Source: Lentzea sp. NEAU-D7 (GTDB taxonomy: Bacteria; Actinomycetota; Actinomycetes; Mycobacteriales; Pseudonocardiaceae). Taken from it: DNA of 64,000 bases. Positions within the stretch are counted from its first letter, which is position 1; each line of letters starts with the position of its first letter. A model generated the notes under the pieces. It worked only from the letters and a program-made list of their open reading frames with translations. It searched no databases and had not been told where the DNA came from. The stretch spans positions 1-64,000 of the forward strand of contig NZ_JAPJDL010000007.1 in NCBI RefSeq assembly GCF_026242055.1. Direction: 5' to 3'. The position numbers and the translations under genes are program-made. Positions 25,764-34,255 of this stretch are shown here, in pieces.

Positions 25764-27016
25764 GCCACATCAACCTCTCCGGACATGCGCACGGTCGCGC
25801 TGCCCGCGTAAGGAGCGAACTCGGCGGGTCGCTGCTGTTGCAGGCCCAGCAGCCAGGCCAGTGCTTGTTCGGTGCGCACGGACGCGAGCCCGTCGCCGAA
25901 CGGGTTGCCGTCGGCGGTCATCGCCTCGCGCGCGGAGGGGCTGTCGAGCAGCTGGAGGGTGAGCGCGGTGATGCGCTCGCGGTCGGTGCCGACGAGGACG
26001 GCACAGCCCGAGTTGACCGCCTCCATGCGTTCGGTCACGTCGCGCAGCACCAGCGCCGGGACGCCGAACGACGGCGCCTCCTCCTGGATGCCGCCCGAGT
26101 CGGACAGCACCAGCGTGCTCTGCGCGAGCAGCCGGGCCATCTGGGCGTACGGCAGCGGGTCGGTGACCGTGACGCGGGCGACGCCGCCCAGCACGTCCAC
26201 CACCTGCTGGCGGACGTCGGGGTTCGGGTGCGCGGGGAGCACGACCTCAACGTCGGGCCGTTCCCGCACGATGTCCGCGACGGCGTGCAGCACCTGGTCG
26301 AGCGGCTCGCCCCACGACTCGCGGCGGTGCGCCGTGACCAGCACGAGCCGCGACTGTCCGGCGTGGACCCGGTTCTCGATCTCCTGCAGCCGGCTGTCGC
26401 CGTAGGGCGCGCGGCGGGCGGCGACGTCGAGCACGGCGTCCACCACGGTGTTGCCGATGGTCAGGACGTTGTTGCCCTGCAACGACTCCGCGGCGAGGTG
26501 CGCGGCCGAGTCCGCGGTCGGCGTGAGGTGCAGTGACGCGAGCTGGCCCACCATCTTGCGGTTCCCCTCCTCGGGGAACGGCGAGGTGAGGTCGTGCGAG
26601 CGCAGCCCGGCTTCCAGGTGCACGACGGGGATCTGCCGCCAGAACGCGGCGAGCGCGCCCGCGAGCGTCGTCGTCGTGTCGCCCTGCACGAGCACCGCGC
26701 CCGGCGTGCGTTCGGCGAAGAGCCGGTCGAGCTCCTCGATCAGCTGGCTGGTCAGTTCGGCCTGGCCGCCGGTGACGCGGTTCAGCTTCAGCCTGACGTC
26801 GGCCGTGAAGCCGAACGACTCCAGCGCCTGGTCGACCATCTCCGGGTGCTGCCCCGAATTCACGAGGACGGGCCGGAGACGACCGCACGCGAACATCGCC
26901 GCGGCCACCGGCGCCATCTTCACTGCTTCAGGGCGCGTTCCCGCGACCAGGAAAACTTCGGGAACCTCCCCCCGGTAGAACTGCCGAGGGCCGGGCACCA
27001 GGGCACTTAGTCCCAT
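25760..27016 (-). CDS. wecB: UDP-N-acetylglucosamine 2-epimerase (non-hydrolysing)
   Basis: The 418-aa GT-B fold enzyme interconverts UDP-GlcNAc and UDP-ManNAc. Family motifs are VAGTRPEAVKMAPV (about residue 25), GDTTTTLAGALAA, HLEAGLRSHDLTSPFPEEGNR, TAHRRESWG and SDSGGIQEEAPSFG, with the catalytic Asp/Glu/His region intact. Length exceeds the usual 370 by an N-terminal tail and a C-terminal extension. AGAGG lies 6 nt before the ATG. Its coupling to a secreted deacetylase and the divergent GT2 gene suggests that ManNAc (or GlcNAc) is built into a surface polymer rather than teichoic acid. Confidence 0.92.
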   Translation of the reverse strand: MGLSALVPGPRQFYRGEVPEVFLVAGTRPEAVKMAPVAAAMFACGRLRPVLVNSGQHPEMVDQALESFGFTADVRLKLNRVTGGQAELTSQLIEELDRLFAERTPGAVLVQGDTTTTLAGALAAFWRQIPVVHLEAGLRSHDLTSPFPEEGNRKMVGQLASLHLTPTADSAAHLAAESLQGNNVLTIGNTVVDAVLDVAARRAPYGDSRLQEIENRVHAGQSRLVLVTAHRRESWGEPLDQVLHAVADIVRERPDVEVVLPAHPNPDVRQQVVDVLGGVARVTVTDPLPYAQMARLLAQSTLVLSDSGGIQEEAPSFGVPALVLRDVTERMEAVNSGCAVLVGTDRERITALTLQLLDSPSAREAMTADGNPFGDGLASVRTEQALAWLLGLQQQRPAEFAPYAGSATVRMSGEVDVA

Positions 27017-27358
27017 CTTCTACCTCTTTGAACGTCCAGGCACGCGCGGCGAACGTGCGCCATCATCGCGGTGTTCGGGCACCGCCGACAATCAATTGGT
27101 ACCCGTCTCGCGGGGTACCGCCATATCGGTGATCGACTGTGCGAACCTCGTGTAACGAAGGTCTATTCGTACCCGATATGGCCAGGTGACGACCTGCTAA
27201 GCTGACCACGATCTTCGCCTTGAACACCTGCTCCTGGCCTTGCTGTCTGGTATCTCGCACCGGCCCAGCGCTTCGTTACCAGGAGCCAGAATGACTCAAC
27301 TTCACATCCGGTCCGTTGTTGTTGCTCCCGCAACCGCTTTTGTAGACAGGTTTGTGTC
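27017..27358. promoter_or_regulatory. Divergent promoter region of the polysaccharide locus with two dyads
   Basis: This 342-bp gap separates wecB (minus) from the GT2 synthase (plus) and is visibly richer in A and T than its surroundings. GGTACCC at 27098-27104 is repeated inverted as GGGTACC at 27113-27119. CCATATCGG at 27121-27129 is repeated inverted as CCGATATGG at 27173-27181. Both dyads are candidate operators. I see no small gene and could not fit a known riboswitch. Confidence 0.5.
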
Positions 27359-28681
27359 ATGACAGACACGACACAATTCGCGACGTTCATGCTCGTCCTG
27401 CTGGTGTTTTGGCCCTGCTACAACCTGGTGCTCGCACTGTTTGTCTGGTGGCGTCCGAAACCGGGCGGACCGGGAGTTCCCTCGCGGCATCCTTTGCAGT
27501 ACTGGATCATCATTCCGGCGTTGAACGAGGAACGTGTCGTAGCAAATACCGTGCGTGCCGCACTCGCTTTGGACGGAGCCCGCACACCGGTTCAGGTCGT
27601 CGTCGTCGACGACGGCTCGGACGACGGCACCCCGCGCGTGCTCGCCGAGATCGACGACCACCGGCTGCACGTGCTCAGACGCACCCTGCCGGACGCCCGC
27701 AAGGGCAAGGGCGAAGCGCTGAACCACGCCTTCGCCTACATCCGCGGCATCGCGGAGGAGGCCGGCACGGTCCACCGCACGATCGTCGGCGTGATCGACG
27801 GCGACGGCCGCGGCGAGCCCGGCATGCTGTCCGAGATCTCCGCGTACTTCGCACAACGCGCCGTCGGCGCCGTGCAGTGCCGTGTCCGGATCCACAACCG
27901 CACCAACCTGCTGGCGTTCCTGCAGGACCTGGAGTTCAGCTGCGTGGTCGACGCCTCGCAGTCGTTGCGGGACGCCGTCGGCACGGTCGGGCTCGGCGGC
28001 AACGGCCAGTTCGTGCGCCTGAGGACGTTGATGGACCTGGGCGAGGCGCCGTGGTCGGCGTGCCTGGTCGAGGACCTGGAGCTGGGTCTGCGCGTGCACC
28101 TGACCGGCCAGCGCATCCGGTACGCCACCCACGCGACGATCACCCAGCAGGGCCTGGTCGACGTGCAGCGGCTGCTGCGGCAGCGCACCCGGTGGGGGCA
28201 GGGCAACCTGCAGTGCCTCGGGTACGTGCCGAAGCTGATCAGGGCCAAGCACGTGGGTTCCGTCGCGCTGATGGAGTTCCTGCAGTACCTGCTGACGCCG
28301 TGGCTGGTCGCGCCGATGACGGTGCTCGTCACCGCGTTGGTGGGCGTCAACTTCTACGCGCAGTTCACCGGGCTGGAGATCGGCGGGTTCACCGCGAGCG
28401 GCTCGAGCACCCTGCTGGCGCTGGGGATCTGGCTGGTGGCCCTGCTGCTGCCCGGCCTCATCTGGGGCCTGGTGCACCGGCTCAAGCACGGCGACGAACC
28501 GCTGTGGAGATGCCTGCTCGTCAGCCTGGCCTATCCGCTCTTCCTGATCCTGGGTTCGGTGTCGACGTTGCGCGCGCTGTACCGGCACTTCGCCGGGCGC
28601 AACACGTGGGCGAAGACGGAACGCCTGGCGGAGAAGGAAGTTCCGGCGGTGGCGATGAACCCGCTGCCGAAGATCGCCTAG
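27359..28681 (+). CDS. Processive GT2 polysaccharide synthase-like glycosyltransferase
   Basis: The 440-aa membrane glycosyltransferase has an N-terminal helix (residues about 8-28), a cytoplasmic GT-A domain and four C-terminal helices. Catalytic landmarks are VVVDDGSDDG, the DxD-like GVIDGDGRGEPG, the ED pair in SACLVEDLELGLRV, and QRTRWGQGN, the Q/RxxRW motif of processive synthases (cellulose, hyaluronan, poly-GlcNAc). It probably polymerises and extrudes a beta-linked glycan from UDP-sugars. Divergence from wecB and the deacetylase-like gene suggests an N-acetylated product. No clear Shine-Dalgarno precedes the ATG. The stop shares CTAG with the convergent response regulator. Confidence 0.88.
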   Translation: MTDTTQFATFMLVLLVFWPCYNLVLALFVWWRPKPGGPGVPSRHPLQYWIIIPALNEERVVANTVRAALALDGARTPVQVVVVDDGSDDGTPRVLAEIDDHRLHVLRRTLPDARKGKGEALNHAFAYIRGIAEEAGTVHRTIVGVIDGDGRGEPGMLSEISAYFAQRAVGAVQCRVRIHNRTNLLAFLQDLEFSCVVDASQSLRDAVGTVGLGGNGQFVRLRTLMDLGEAPWSACLVEDLELGLRVHLTGQRIRYATHATITQQGLVDVQRLLRQRTRWGQGNLQCLGYVPKLIRAKHVGSVALMEFLQYLLTPWLVAPMTVLVTALVGVNFYAQFTGLEIGGFTASGSSTLLALGIWLVALLLPGLIWGLVHRLKHGDEPLWRCLLVSLAYPLFLILGSVSTLRALYRHFAGRNTWAKTERLAEKEVPAVAMNPLPKIA

Positions 28682-29331
28682 AAGGTGCCGGGGTGGGCGC
28701 GTCTGCGCCGGGCCGCGTAGACGCCCGCCTCGGTGCGGCGGTCGAAGCCCAGCTTGTGCAGGAGTGACGACACGTAGTTCTTGACGGTCTTCTCGGCGAG
28801 GAACAGGCGGTTCGCGATCTGCCTGTTGGTCATGCCCTCGGCGATGAGGTCGAGGATGCGGCGTTCCTGGGGGCTCAGCGCGGCGTAGCGCGGATCCTCC
28901 TCGGGCCCGCCGCGGAGTCGTTGCAGGACGGTGGCCGTGACGCCGGCGTGCAGGAGCGACCCGCCCGAGGCGAGGGTGCGGACGGCGGCCACGAGGTCGT
29001 TGCCGGACACCTCTTTCAGCATGTAGCCGGCCGCGCCGGCCATGATCGCGCCGAACAGCGCCTCGTCGTCCGAGTAGGACGTGAGCATCAGGCACGCGGG
29101 CGGCGGCTGCACCAGGCTCCTGATCTCCCGGCACACCGTGACACCGTCGCCGTCGGGCAACCGCACGTCGATGATCGCGACATCGGGTCTGAGCCGGGTC
29201 GCCTGCGCGACCGCGGCCGTGGCGCTGTCCGCCTGGCCGACGACGTCGACGTCCTCCGCCTGCGCCAGCAACTGCACGAGCCCGCGCCGCACGATCTCGT
29301 GGTCGTCCACGAGCAGCACCGCTATCGCCAT
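28678..29331 (-). CDS. NarL/DevR-type response regulator
   Basis: The 217-aa regulator has a receiver domain (VDDHEIVRRG, phospho-acceptor Asp in AIIDVRLPDGDG, LTSYSDDEA, and LKEVSGNDL with the conserved Lys) and a LuxR-type helix-turn-helix (ALSPQERRILDLIAEGMTNRQ, LFLAEKTVKNYVSSLLHKLGF). It looks like mycobacterial DevR/DosR, which controls dormancy-type responses. It overlaps the upstream kinase gene by 10 bp, forming a coupled two-component system. Confidence 0.93.
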   Translation of the reverse strand: MAIAVLLVDDHEIVRRGLVQLLAQAEDVDVVGQADSATAAVAQATRLRPDVAIIDVRLPDGDGVTVCREIRSLVQPPPACLMLTSYSDDEALFGAIMAGAAGYMLKEVSGNDLVAAVRTLASGGSLLHAGVTATVLQRLRGGPEEDPRYAALSPQERRILDLIAEGMTNRQIANRLFLAEKTVKNYVSSLLHKLGFDRRTEAGVYAARRRRAHPGTF

Positions 29332-30833
29332 CTCGCCTCCTGCAGCACCAGTGGGACGAACCAGGTGATGCTCACTCCCGCACCGGGGATCGAGTCGACC
29401 GCGCAGTCGCCGTGGTGACGCCGCGCCCGAGCCGCCATGTTCGCCAGTCCACCGGCGTGATGGGGCACGCCGTCGGAATCGTCAGCCAACGGCAAGCCCC
29501 GGCCGTCGTCCTTGACCATGAGCTCAAGGCTCGTCACGGTGCGATCCACGCTCACGGCAACAGCGACATGCTTAGCTCTCGCGTGGCGCACCACATTCGT
29601 TAGCGCCTCCCGGAGCGTGGCGAGCAAATCGGGCCGAACCTGGTCCGGCACAACGCTGTCCAACGGCCCTTCGAGCGACACGTCCGGCTCGAAGCCGAGC
29701 AGGCGTGCGGACTCGTGCACCGCGTTGAGCAGCTGGCCGCGCAGGCTCGTGCTCCCGGACGGCGGTTCCTGCAGGGAGAAGATGGTGCGGCGGATCTCGC
29801 GGATCGTGTGGTCGACCTCCTCCACGAACCCGCTGATCCGCTCGACGAGCTCGGGCTTGCCGCTCATCCCGATCAGCCCCTGCAACCCGAGCCCGAGCCC
29901 GAACAGCCGCTGGATCACCAGGTCGTGCAGATCCCGCGCGATGCGGTCGCGGTCCTCCAGCACCGCGAGCCGCTCGGTGTCGCTCCTAGCTCGCGTGAAC
30001 TCCAGCACCAGCGCGGCCTGCGCCGCGAAGGCCTCGATCAGATCGGGGTCGTCGAAGCTGGGCTCACCCGGCGGTCGCGCGACGATGAGAACGCCGATCG
30101 TCCGTTCCCCCACCGTGAGCGGCACGATCGCCGACGCTCCCGGCACCGCGGCCAGCCTGCCCTCGTCGTGGCACTCGCCCTGGCCCGACTGGTAGACCCG
30201 GTAGGTGGCGGTGCCCTTTTTCGGCACCCGCATGCCCTCGGCGTCGTACGAACCGCCGTCGGTCACCTCGATGACGAGATCACCGTTCCGATCGGGCAGC
30301 ACCACCGCCGCGAAGTCGGCGTTCGCCGTCGTGCGCGCGGTCTTCGCGACGAGGTAGAGCGCGTCACGGCCGTTCGTGCCCATCAGCAGGTCGGTGGTCA
30401 CCTCGGCGGCGGCGCGAAGCCACACCTCGCGCTTGCGTGCCTGTTCGTAGCGGTCCAGGTGGCCGACGGCGCTGCCCGCCGCCGTCGACAGCGCGGCGAG
30501 GATGTCGCGGTCCTGAGCGGTGAACTCCGCCTTGCCCGCCAGGAAGAGGTTGCCGAACGTCTCGTCGTGGACCTTGATCGGCGCGCCCAGGAAGTCCGCT
30601 ACTCCGATCGAGCGCGGGTCACCGGACGTGATCTCGACCTGGCCGTCGTGGTGGCCGCCGAACTCGGTGAGCTCCTTGTGGCCGTTGATCACCGCCAGCG
30701 CGCCGTAGGGGGCCTCGATCAGTTCGCAGGCGGACTCGACGACGTGGCGAAGCAGTTCGGGCAGGGTGTCGTCCTCGGCGAACGACAGCACCACGTCCAG
30801 CACCCGCTGTTCCGTGCTCACCTTGACGCCCAC
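29322..30833 (-). CDS. DevS-like GAF histidine kinase
   Basis: The 503-aa kinase has two GAF domains (about residues 10-145 and 165-300), a HisKA_3 dimerisation helix with the phospho-accepting His in RIARDLHDLVIQRLFG, and a HATPase domain (REALTNVVRHARAKHV, VKDDGRGLPL, GGLANMAARARRHHG). This is the DevS/DosT layout, whose first GAF can bind haem to sense O2, NO or CO; haem binding here is unproven. The GTG at 30833 has AGGGG 8 nt upstream; longer readings run into low-quality sequence. It partners the response regulator directly downstream. Confidence 0.9.
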   Translation of the reverse strand: MGVKVSTEQRVLDVVLSFAEDDTLPELLRHVVESACELIEAPYGALAVINGHKELTEFGGHHDGQVEITSGDPRSIGVADFLGAPIKVHDETFGNLFLAGKAEFTAQDRDILAALSTAAGSAVGHLDRYEQARKREVWLRAAAEVTTDLLMGTNGRDALYLVAKTARTTANADFAAVVLPDRNGDLVIEVTDGGSYDAEGMRVPKKGTATYRVYQSGQGECHDEGRLAAVPGASAIVPLTVGERTIGVLIVARPPGEPSFDDPDLIEAFAAQAALVLEFTRARSDTERLAVLEDRDRIARDLHDLVIQRLFGLGLGLQGLIGMSGKPELVERISGFVEEVDHTIREIRRTIFSLQEPPSGSTSLRGQLLNAVHESARLLGFEPDVSLEGPLDSVVPDQVRPDLLATLREALTNVVRHARAKHVAVAVSVDRTVTSLELMVKDDGRGLPLADDSDGVPHHAGGLANMAARARRHHGDCAVDSIPGAGVSITWFVPLVLQEARWR

Positions 30834-31372
30834 GGCTTCACCCCTCAGGGGGATAGAAGTGACCACCGCACGAACGACTGAGGGTAACTCCCGAGCGTAG
30901 TCAAGGGGGAGACCAGCACTGCAAACAGTGAACTTTGGGACTACTGAGAGTAGAGGGGCGTCTTGTTGGGTGCGTGTGGCGTGCTGGGTTTCGCAGAGCG
31001 CGGGTCGGCTTGCGCCGGCTGGCGCCGGTTCCAGCGGGGCGGCCGCCAATGCGTTCGGGTCGCTTTGCGTGGGTGGTTGGGCGGGCAGTACCGAGCCGGT
31101 GCCGGTCATCGCCGCTGCGCGTCGATAGCGATTGGGGCTTGACCTTGAGCCTCTGGCGGGATGCTGAAACGGCCGGAAAAGGCCGGGCTGAAAAGCGCCC
31201 GGCCGTGCCCATGAGGGGAGCATCCCGCCCCCTCAAGGTCAAGCCCCAATCGCCGTCGGGGTTGCGCCACCACCGCTTATTCGGCAGGCCGTAGTTCACA
31301 CGCCTCGGCTTCGCCATTGCGTTGGGTGGGAGGGTGGCTCGGCTCCGCCGTTGCCGCGCAGCGGCTGGTTGC
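30834..31372. other. 539-bp gap with a nested palindrome, no supported gene
   Basis: The gap lies between the kinase start and the end of a membrane protein gene. Reading frames here have poor codon structure. It contains a DevR-box-like half site, TTTGGGACT, at 30934-30942, and the nested 126-bp palindrome described separately. Base composition shifts to G/T-rich on the plus strand before the palindrome and is C-rich after it, as if the surroundings had been inserted or eroded. Confidence 0.6.
31128..31253. repeat. 126-bp nested inverted repeat (MITE-like or structured RNA)
   Basis: Outer arms of 22 bp are perfect complements: 31128-31149 (begins GCGATTGGGGCTTG, ends ACCTTGAG) against 31232-31253. 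Inside them GGCGGGATGCT at about 31156-31166 pairs with AGCATCCCGCC at about 31219-31229. At the centre GGCCGGGC (31181-31188) pairs with GCCCGGCC (31197-31204) around TGAAAAGC. Three coaxial stems this regular are unlikely by chance. No target-site duplication or transposase is visible. Confidence 0.8.
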
Positions 31373-31981
31373 TCAGTGCAGGCCGACCGTGAAGCCCTCG
31401 TCGATCACTCCGCGGTAGATCTGCGGAGCGAACGTCCTCAGTCCGTGGTCGATCGGGCCGATGAACCCGGCCGAGTCGCCGAGCGGCAGCCGGTACCCGT
31501 TCTGCACCCGGTGGAACTCCCACAGGGGCTCCATCGTCGGGTGCGCGGGCCGGAACTGGCGCGGGTCGCGCGGGTGCAGGTCTACGCGCACCAGGGTTCT
31601 GGGCACCAGGGCGTCTGCCAGCTGGACCGCGCGTTCCCGGGTGCGGGAGATCGAGATCGCGCCCAGTTCCTGCCAGGCCACCGCCCACGGCATGCCCTGC
31701 GGGTCGTCCAGGCGGATGCCCTGCTGCTCGATGACCAGTTTGCGGGGGCGGGAGATGGTCTTCCACTTGACGACGGCCATGACGCCGATGCCCGTGAACG
31801 CGATGCCGATGACGGCGGCGATGCTGCCGCCCACCGGTTCGCCGTCCACGAAGGCGGTGACGGCGCCCACCAGGGCGAGGATGCCCAGGACCCCGGCGAC
31901 CGAGCCGCCGATCAGCACCTTGCGGGTGTCGCTCTTGCCGAGGTCGACGATGACGGGTGGAGGTGCTCCCCAAGCGGTCAT
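31373..31981 (-). CDS. Membrane protein of unknown function
   Basis: The 202-aa protein has two adjacent membrane helices (VLIGGSVAGVLGILALVGAVTAF and GGSIAAVIGIAFTGIGVMAVV), then a basic cytoplasmic domain: WKTISRPRKLVIEQQGIRLD, AWQELGAISISR. This is a PH-like or YcxB-like layout common in actinobacteria. The ATG overlaps the meaB stop (ATGA), so it is the last gene of the thiolase-meaB operon. Its role there is unknown. Confidence 0.72.
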   Translation of the reverse strand: MTAWGAPPPVIVDLGKSDTRKVLIGGSVAGVLGILALVGAVTAFVDGEPVGGSIAAVIGIAFTGIGVMAVVKWKTISRPRKLVIEQQGIRLDDPQGMPWAVAWQELGAISISRTRERAVQLADALVPRTLVRVDLHPRDPRQFRPAHPTMEPLWEFHRVQNGYRLPLGDSAGFIGPIDHGLRTFAPQIYRGVIDEGFTVGLH

Positions 31982-32940
31982 GGCCGCAGATTACCGCTGA
32001 TCAACAGGTCTGCCGCGGCAAAAGGGTCGAGTTCGCCGGAGACCACGCGCTTCGCGAGCTGGTCCACCGGGCCGAAGCGGGTGCGGACGCGGTCCACGGC
32101 GATCGCCTCGATCTCGGCGCCCGCCCTGCGCAGGCGGCGTTCCAGGAGTTCGCCGTGCTCGGCCATCCAGGTGTGGTGCTCGGCGATCGCCTCGACCACG
32201 CGGTCGAGGCCTTCCATGCGGGCGGCCACCGTTTTGACCACCGGTGGGCGCCAGGCCGGGCCGGAGCGGTCGCGGCGACCCAGCGAGATCATGTACTTGA
32301 GGTCGCGCGCGGTCTGGTCCGCGCCGTCGCGGTCGGCCTTGTTGACCACGAAGACGTCCGCGATCTCCAGGATGCCCGCCTTCGCGGCCTGGATGCCGTC
32401 GCCCATGCCAGGCGCCAGCAGGACGATGGTCGTGTCGGCGAGGGCGACGATCTCCACCTCGGACTGGCCGACGCCGACCGTCTCCACGAGGACCACGTCG
32501 AAGCCGGCGGCGTCGAGCACGCGCAACGCCTGCGGGGTCGCCCAGGAGAGGCCGCCGAGGTGGCCTCGGGTGGCCATCGAGCGGATGAAGACGCCGGGGT
32601 CGGTGGCGTGGTCACCCATGCGCACGCGGTCGCCCAGCAGGGCACCGCCGGAGAACGGGCTGGACGGGTCGACGGCGATCACGGCGACACGCTTGCCCTC
32701 GGCGCGGAAGGCGCGCACAAGAGCGTTCGTGGAGGTCGACTTGCCCACGCCCGGGGCGCCCGTCAGGCCGATGACCTGGGCGTTGCCGGTGTGCGGGGCG
32801 AGCGCCGCGGCCACCTCCGGAAGGGCCGAGCTCGCCTGTTCCACCAGCGAGATCAGTCTGGCGACCGCGCGCGGCTCGCCGTCACGCGCGCGGTCGACCA
32901 GTCCTGCTACGTCAACAGCTGTGGCCACAGCCGGGAACAC
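31978..32940 (-). CDS. meaB: MeaB/ArgK-type G-protein chaperone of B12 mutases
   Basis: The 320-aa P-loop GTPase has Walker A GAPGVGKST (about residue 57), a switch region VAVIAVDPSSPFSGGALLGDRVRM, ETVGVGQSEVEI, and the specificity motif VNKAD. MeaB gates delivery of adenosylcobalamin and protects methylmalonyl-CoA or ethylmalonyl-CoA mutase from inactivation. The start at GTG 32940 shares a base with the thiolase TAG; an alternative GTG at 32928 is possible. The window also contains an Ecm-type mutase (58.5 kb) and PduO (62.2 kb), its functional partners. Confidence 0.93.
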   Translation of the reverse strand: MFPAVATAVDVAGLVDRARDGEPRAVARLISLVEQASSALPEVAAALAPHTGNAQVIGLTGAPGVGKSTSTNALVRAFRAEGKRVAVIAVDPSSPFSGGALLGDRVRMGDHATDPGVFIRSMATRGHLGGLSWATPQALRVLDAAGFDVVLVETVGVGQSEVEIVALADTTIVLLAPGMGDGIQAAKAGILEIADVFVVNKADRDGADQTARDLKYMISLGRRDRSGPAWRPPVVKTVAARMEGLDRVVEAIAEHHTWMAEHGELLERRLRRAGAEIEAIAVDRVRTRFGPVDQLAKRVVSGELDPFAAADLLISGNLRP

Positions 32941-34130
32941 TAGGCCTTGGCGGGCACGCGGATGATCAGAGCGTCGCCCTGACCACCACCACCGCACAGT
33001 GCCGCGGCACCCACGCCGCCGCCCCGGCGCTGCAGCTCGAGAGCGAGGTGCAGCGCGATGCGGGCGCCGGACATGCCGATCGGGTGGCCCAGCGCGATGG
33101 CGCCGCCGTTGACGTTGACCTTGTCCTCGGAGATTCCGAGCTGACGGGACGAGACGATGCCGACCGCCGCGAACGCCTCGTTGATCTCGATCAGGTCGAG
33201 GTCGGCGGGGTCGATGCCCTCCTTGGCGCACGCGGCCTTGATGGCGTTGGACGGCTGCTCGTGCAGCGAGGCGTCGGGACCCGCGACGACGCCGTGGGCG
33301 CCGATCTCCGCGATCCACTCCAGGCCCAGCTCCTCGGCCTTGGCCTTGCTCATCACGACCACGGCGGCCGCGCCGTCGGAGATCTGCGACGCCGAGCCCG
33401 CGGTGATCGTGCCGTCCGCGGCGAACGCCGGGCGCAGCTTGCCGAGCGAGTCGGCGGTCGTGTCCGCGCGGACGCCCTCGTCCGTGCTGAACAGGATCGG
33501 GTCGCCCTTGCGCTGCGGGATCGCGACGGGCGCGATCTCGGCGTCGAACACGCCGTTCTCGGCGGCCTTCGCGGCGAGCTGGTGCGACCGCGCGGAGAAC
33601 GCGTCCTGCTCCTCGCGGGTGACGCCGTAGCGGCCGTTGTACTTCTCGGTCGAGACGCCCATCGCGACCTGGTCGAACGCGCAGAACAGACCGTCGTGCG
33701 CCATGTGGTCGACCATCGTCACGTCGCCGTACTTGAACCCGCCGCGCGACTTCGGCAGCAGGTGCGGCGCCTGCGTCATCGACTCCTGGCCACCGGCCAC
33801 GACGACGTCGAACTCGCCGGCGCGGATCAGCTGGTCGGCCAGCGCGATCGCGTCGATGCCGGACAGGCAGACCTTGTTGATGGTCAGCGCGGGCACGCTC
33901 ATCGGGATGCCCGCGGCGACCGCGGCCTGGCGGGCGGGAATCTGGCCCGCACCGGCGGTGAGCACCTGACCCATGATCACGTACTGCACCTGCTCGGGGG
34001 CCACGCCGGCGCGTTCCAGTGCCGCCTTGATCGCGACGCCACCCAGCTGGGCGCCCGAGAAGTCCTTGAGCGACCCCAGCAGTCGGCCCATCGGGGTACG
34101 CGCCCCGGCGACGATCACGGAACCGGACAC
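32940..34130 (-). CDS. Acetyl-CoA C-acetyltransferase (thiolase)
   Basis: The 396-aa thiolase condenses two acetyl-CoA to acetoacetyl-CoA. The nucleophilic Cys is in INKVCLSG (about residue 89), and the C-terminal catalytic motifs are [19 protein letters not shown] and CGGGGQGDA. The start was moved to the GTG at 34130, which has a GGAGG 5 nt upstream; that GGAGG lies inside the coding sequence if the ATG at 34142 is used. It is followed by meaB and supplies the first step of the ethylmalonyl-CoA route. A GGCTACT-N4-GGTAATC site lies 52 bp upstream. Confidence 0.93.
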   Translation of the reverse strand: MSGSVIVAGARTPMGRLLGSLKDFSGAQLGGVAIKAALERAGVAPEQVQYVIMGQVLTAGAGQIPARQAAVAAGIPMSVPALTINKVCLSGIDAIALADQLIRAGEFDVVVAGGQESMTQAPHLLPKSRGGFKYGDVTMVDHMAHDGLFCAFDQVAMGVSTEKYNGRYGVTREEQDAFSARSHQLAAKAAENGVFDAEIAPVAIPQRKGDPILFSTDEGVRADTTADSLGKLRPAFAADGTITAGSASQISDGAAAVVVMSKAKAEELGLEWIAEIGAHGVVAGPDASLHEQPSNAIKAACAKEGIDPADLDLIEINEAFAAVGIVSSRQLGISEDKVNVNGGAIALGHPIGMSGARIALHLALELQRRGGGVGAAALCGGGGQGDALIIRVPAKA

Positions 34131-34181
34131 AACTGCCTCCATTGGAAGAGCGAACGGTCGTTAACTAGGCACCATACCTGG

Positions 34182-34199
34182 GGCTACTGGGCGGTAATC
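34182..34199. promoter_or_regulatory. GGTTACT-N4-AGTAACC-type operator, thiolase/epimerase
   Basis: GGCTACTGGGCGGTAATC lies between the divergent thiolase and epimerase genes. It matches the consensus GGYTACY-N4-RGTAAYY in both arms and could serve both transcripts. Confidence 0.6.
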
Positions 34200-34255
34200 G
34201 TGTGAGACCCCGCACAGGAGCACCTGCACCGATCAGGTAGATACCCTTGCCCGCT

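Noticed and set aside
27017-27358. c-di-AMP or c-di-GMP riboswitch in the leader of the GT2 synthase
   Set aside because: I could not fit the conserved core sequences; only simple dyads are evident.
30901-31317. Small genes inside the palindrome region
   Set aside because: Frames cross the inverted repeat, lack ribosome sites and have unstructured composition.
34153-34162. AACGGTCGTT as a TetR operator before the thiolase
   Set aside because: Only 4-bp arms with a non-symmetric centre; weaker than the 18-bp motif 20 bp away.
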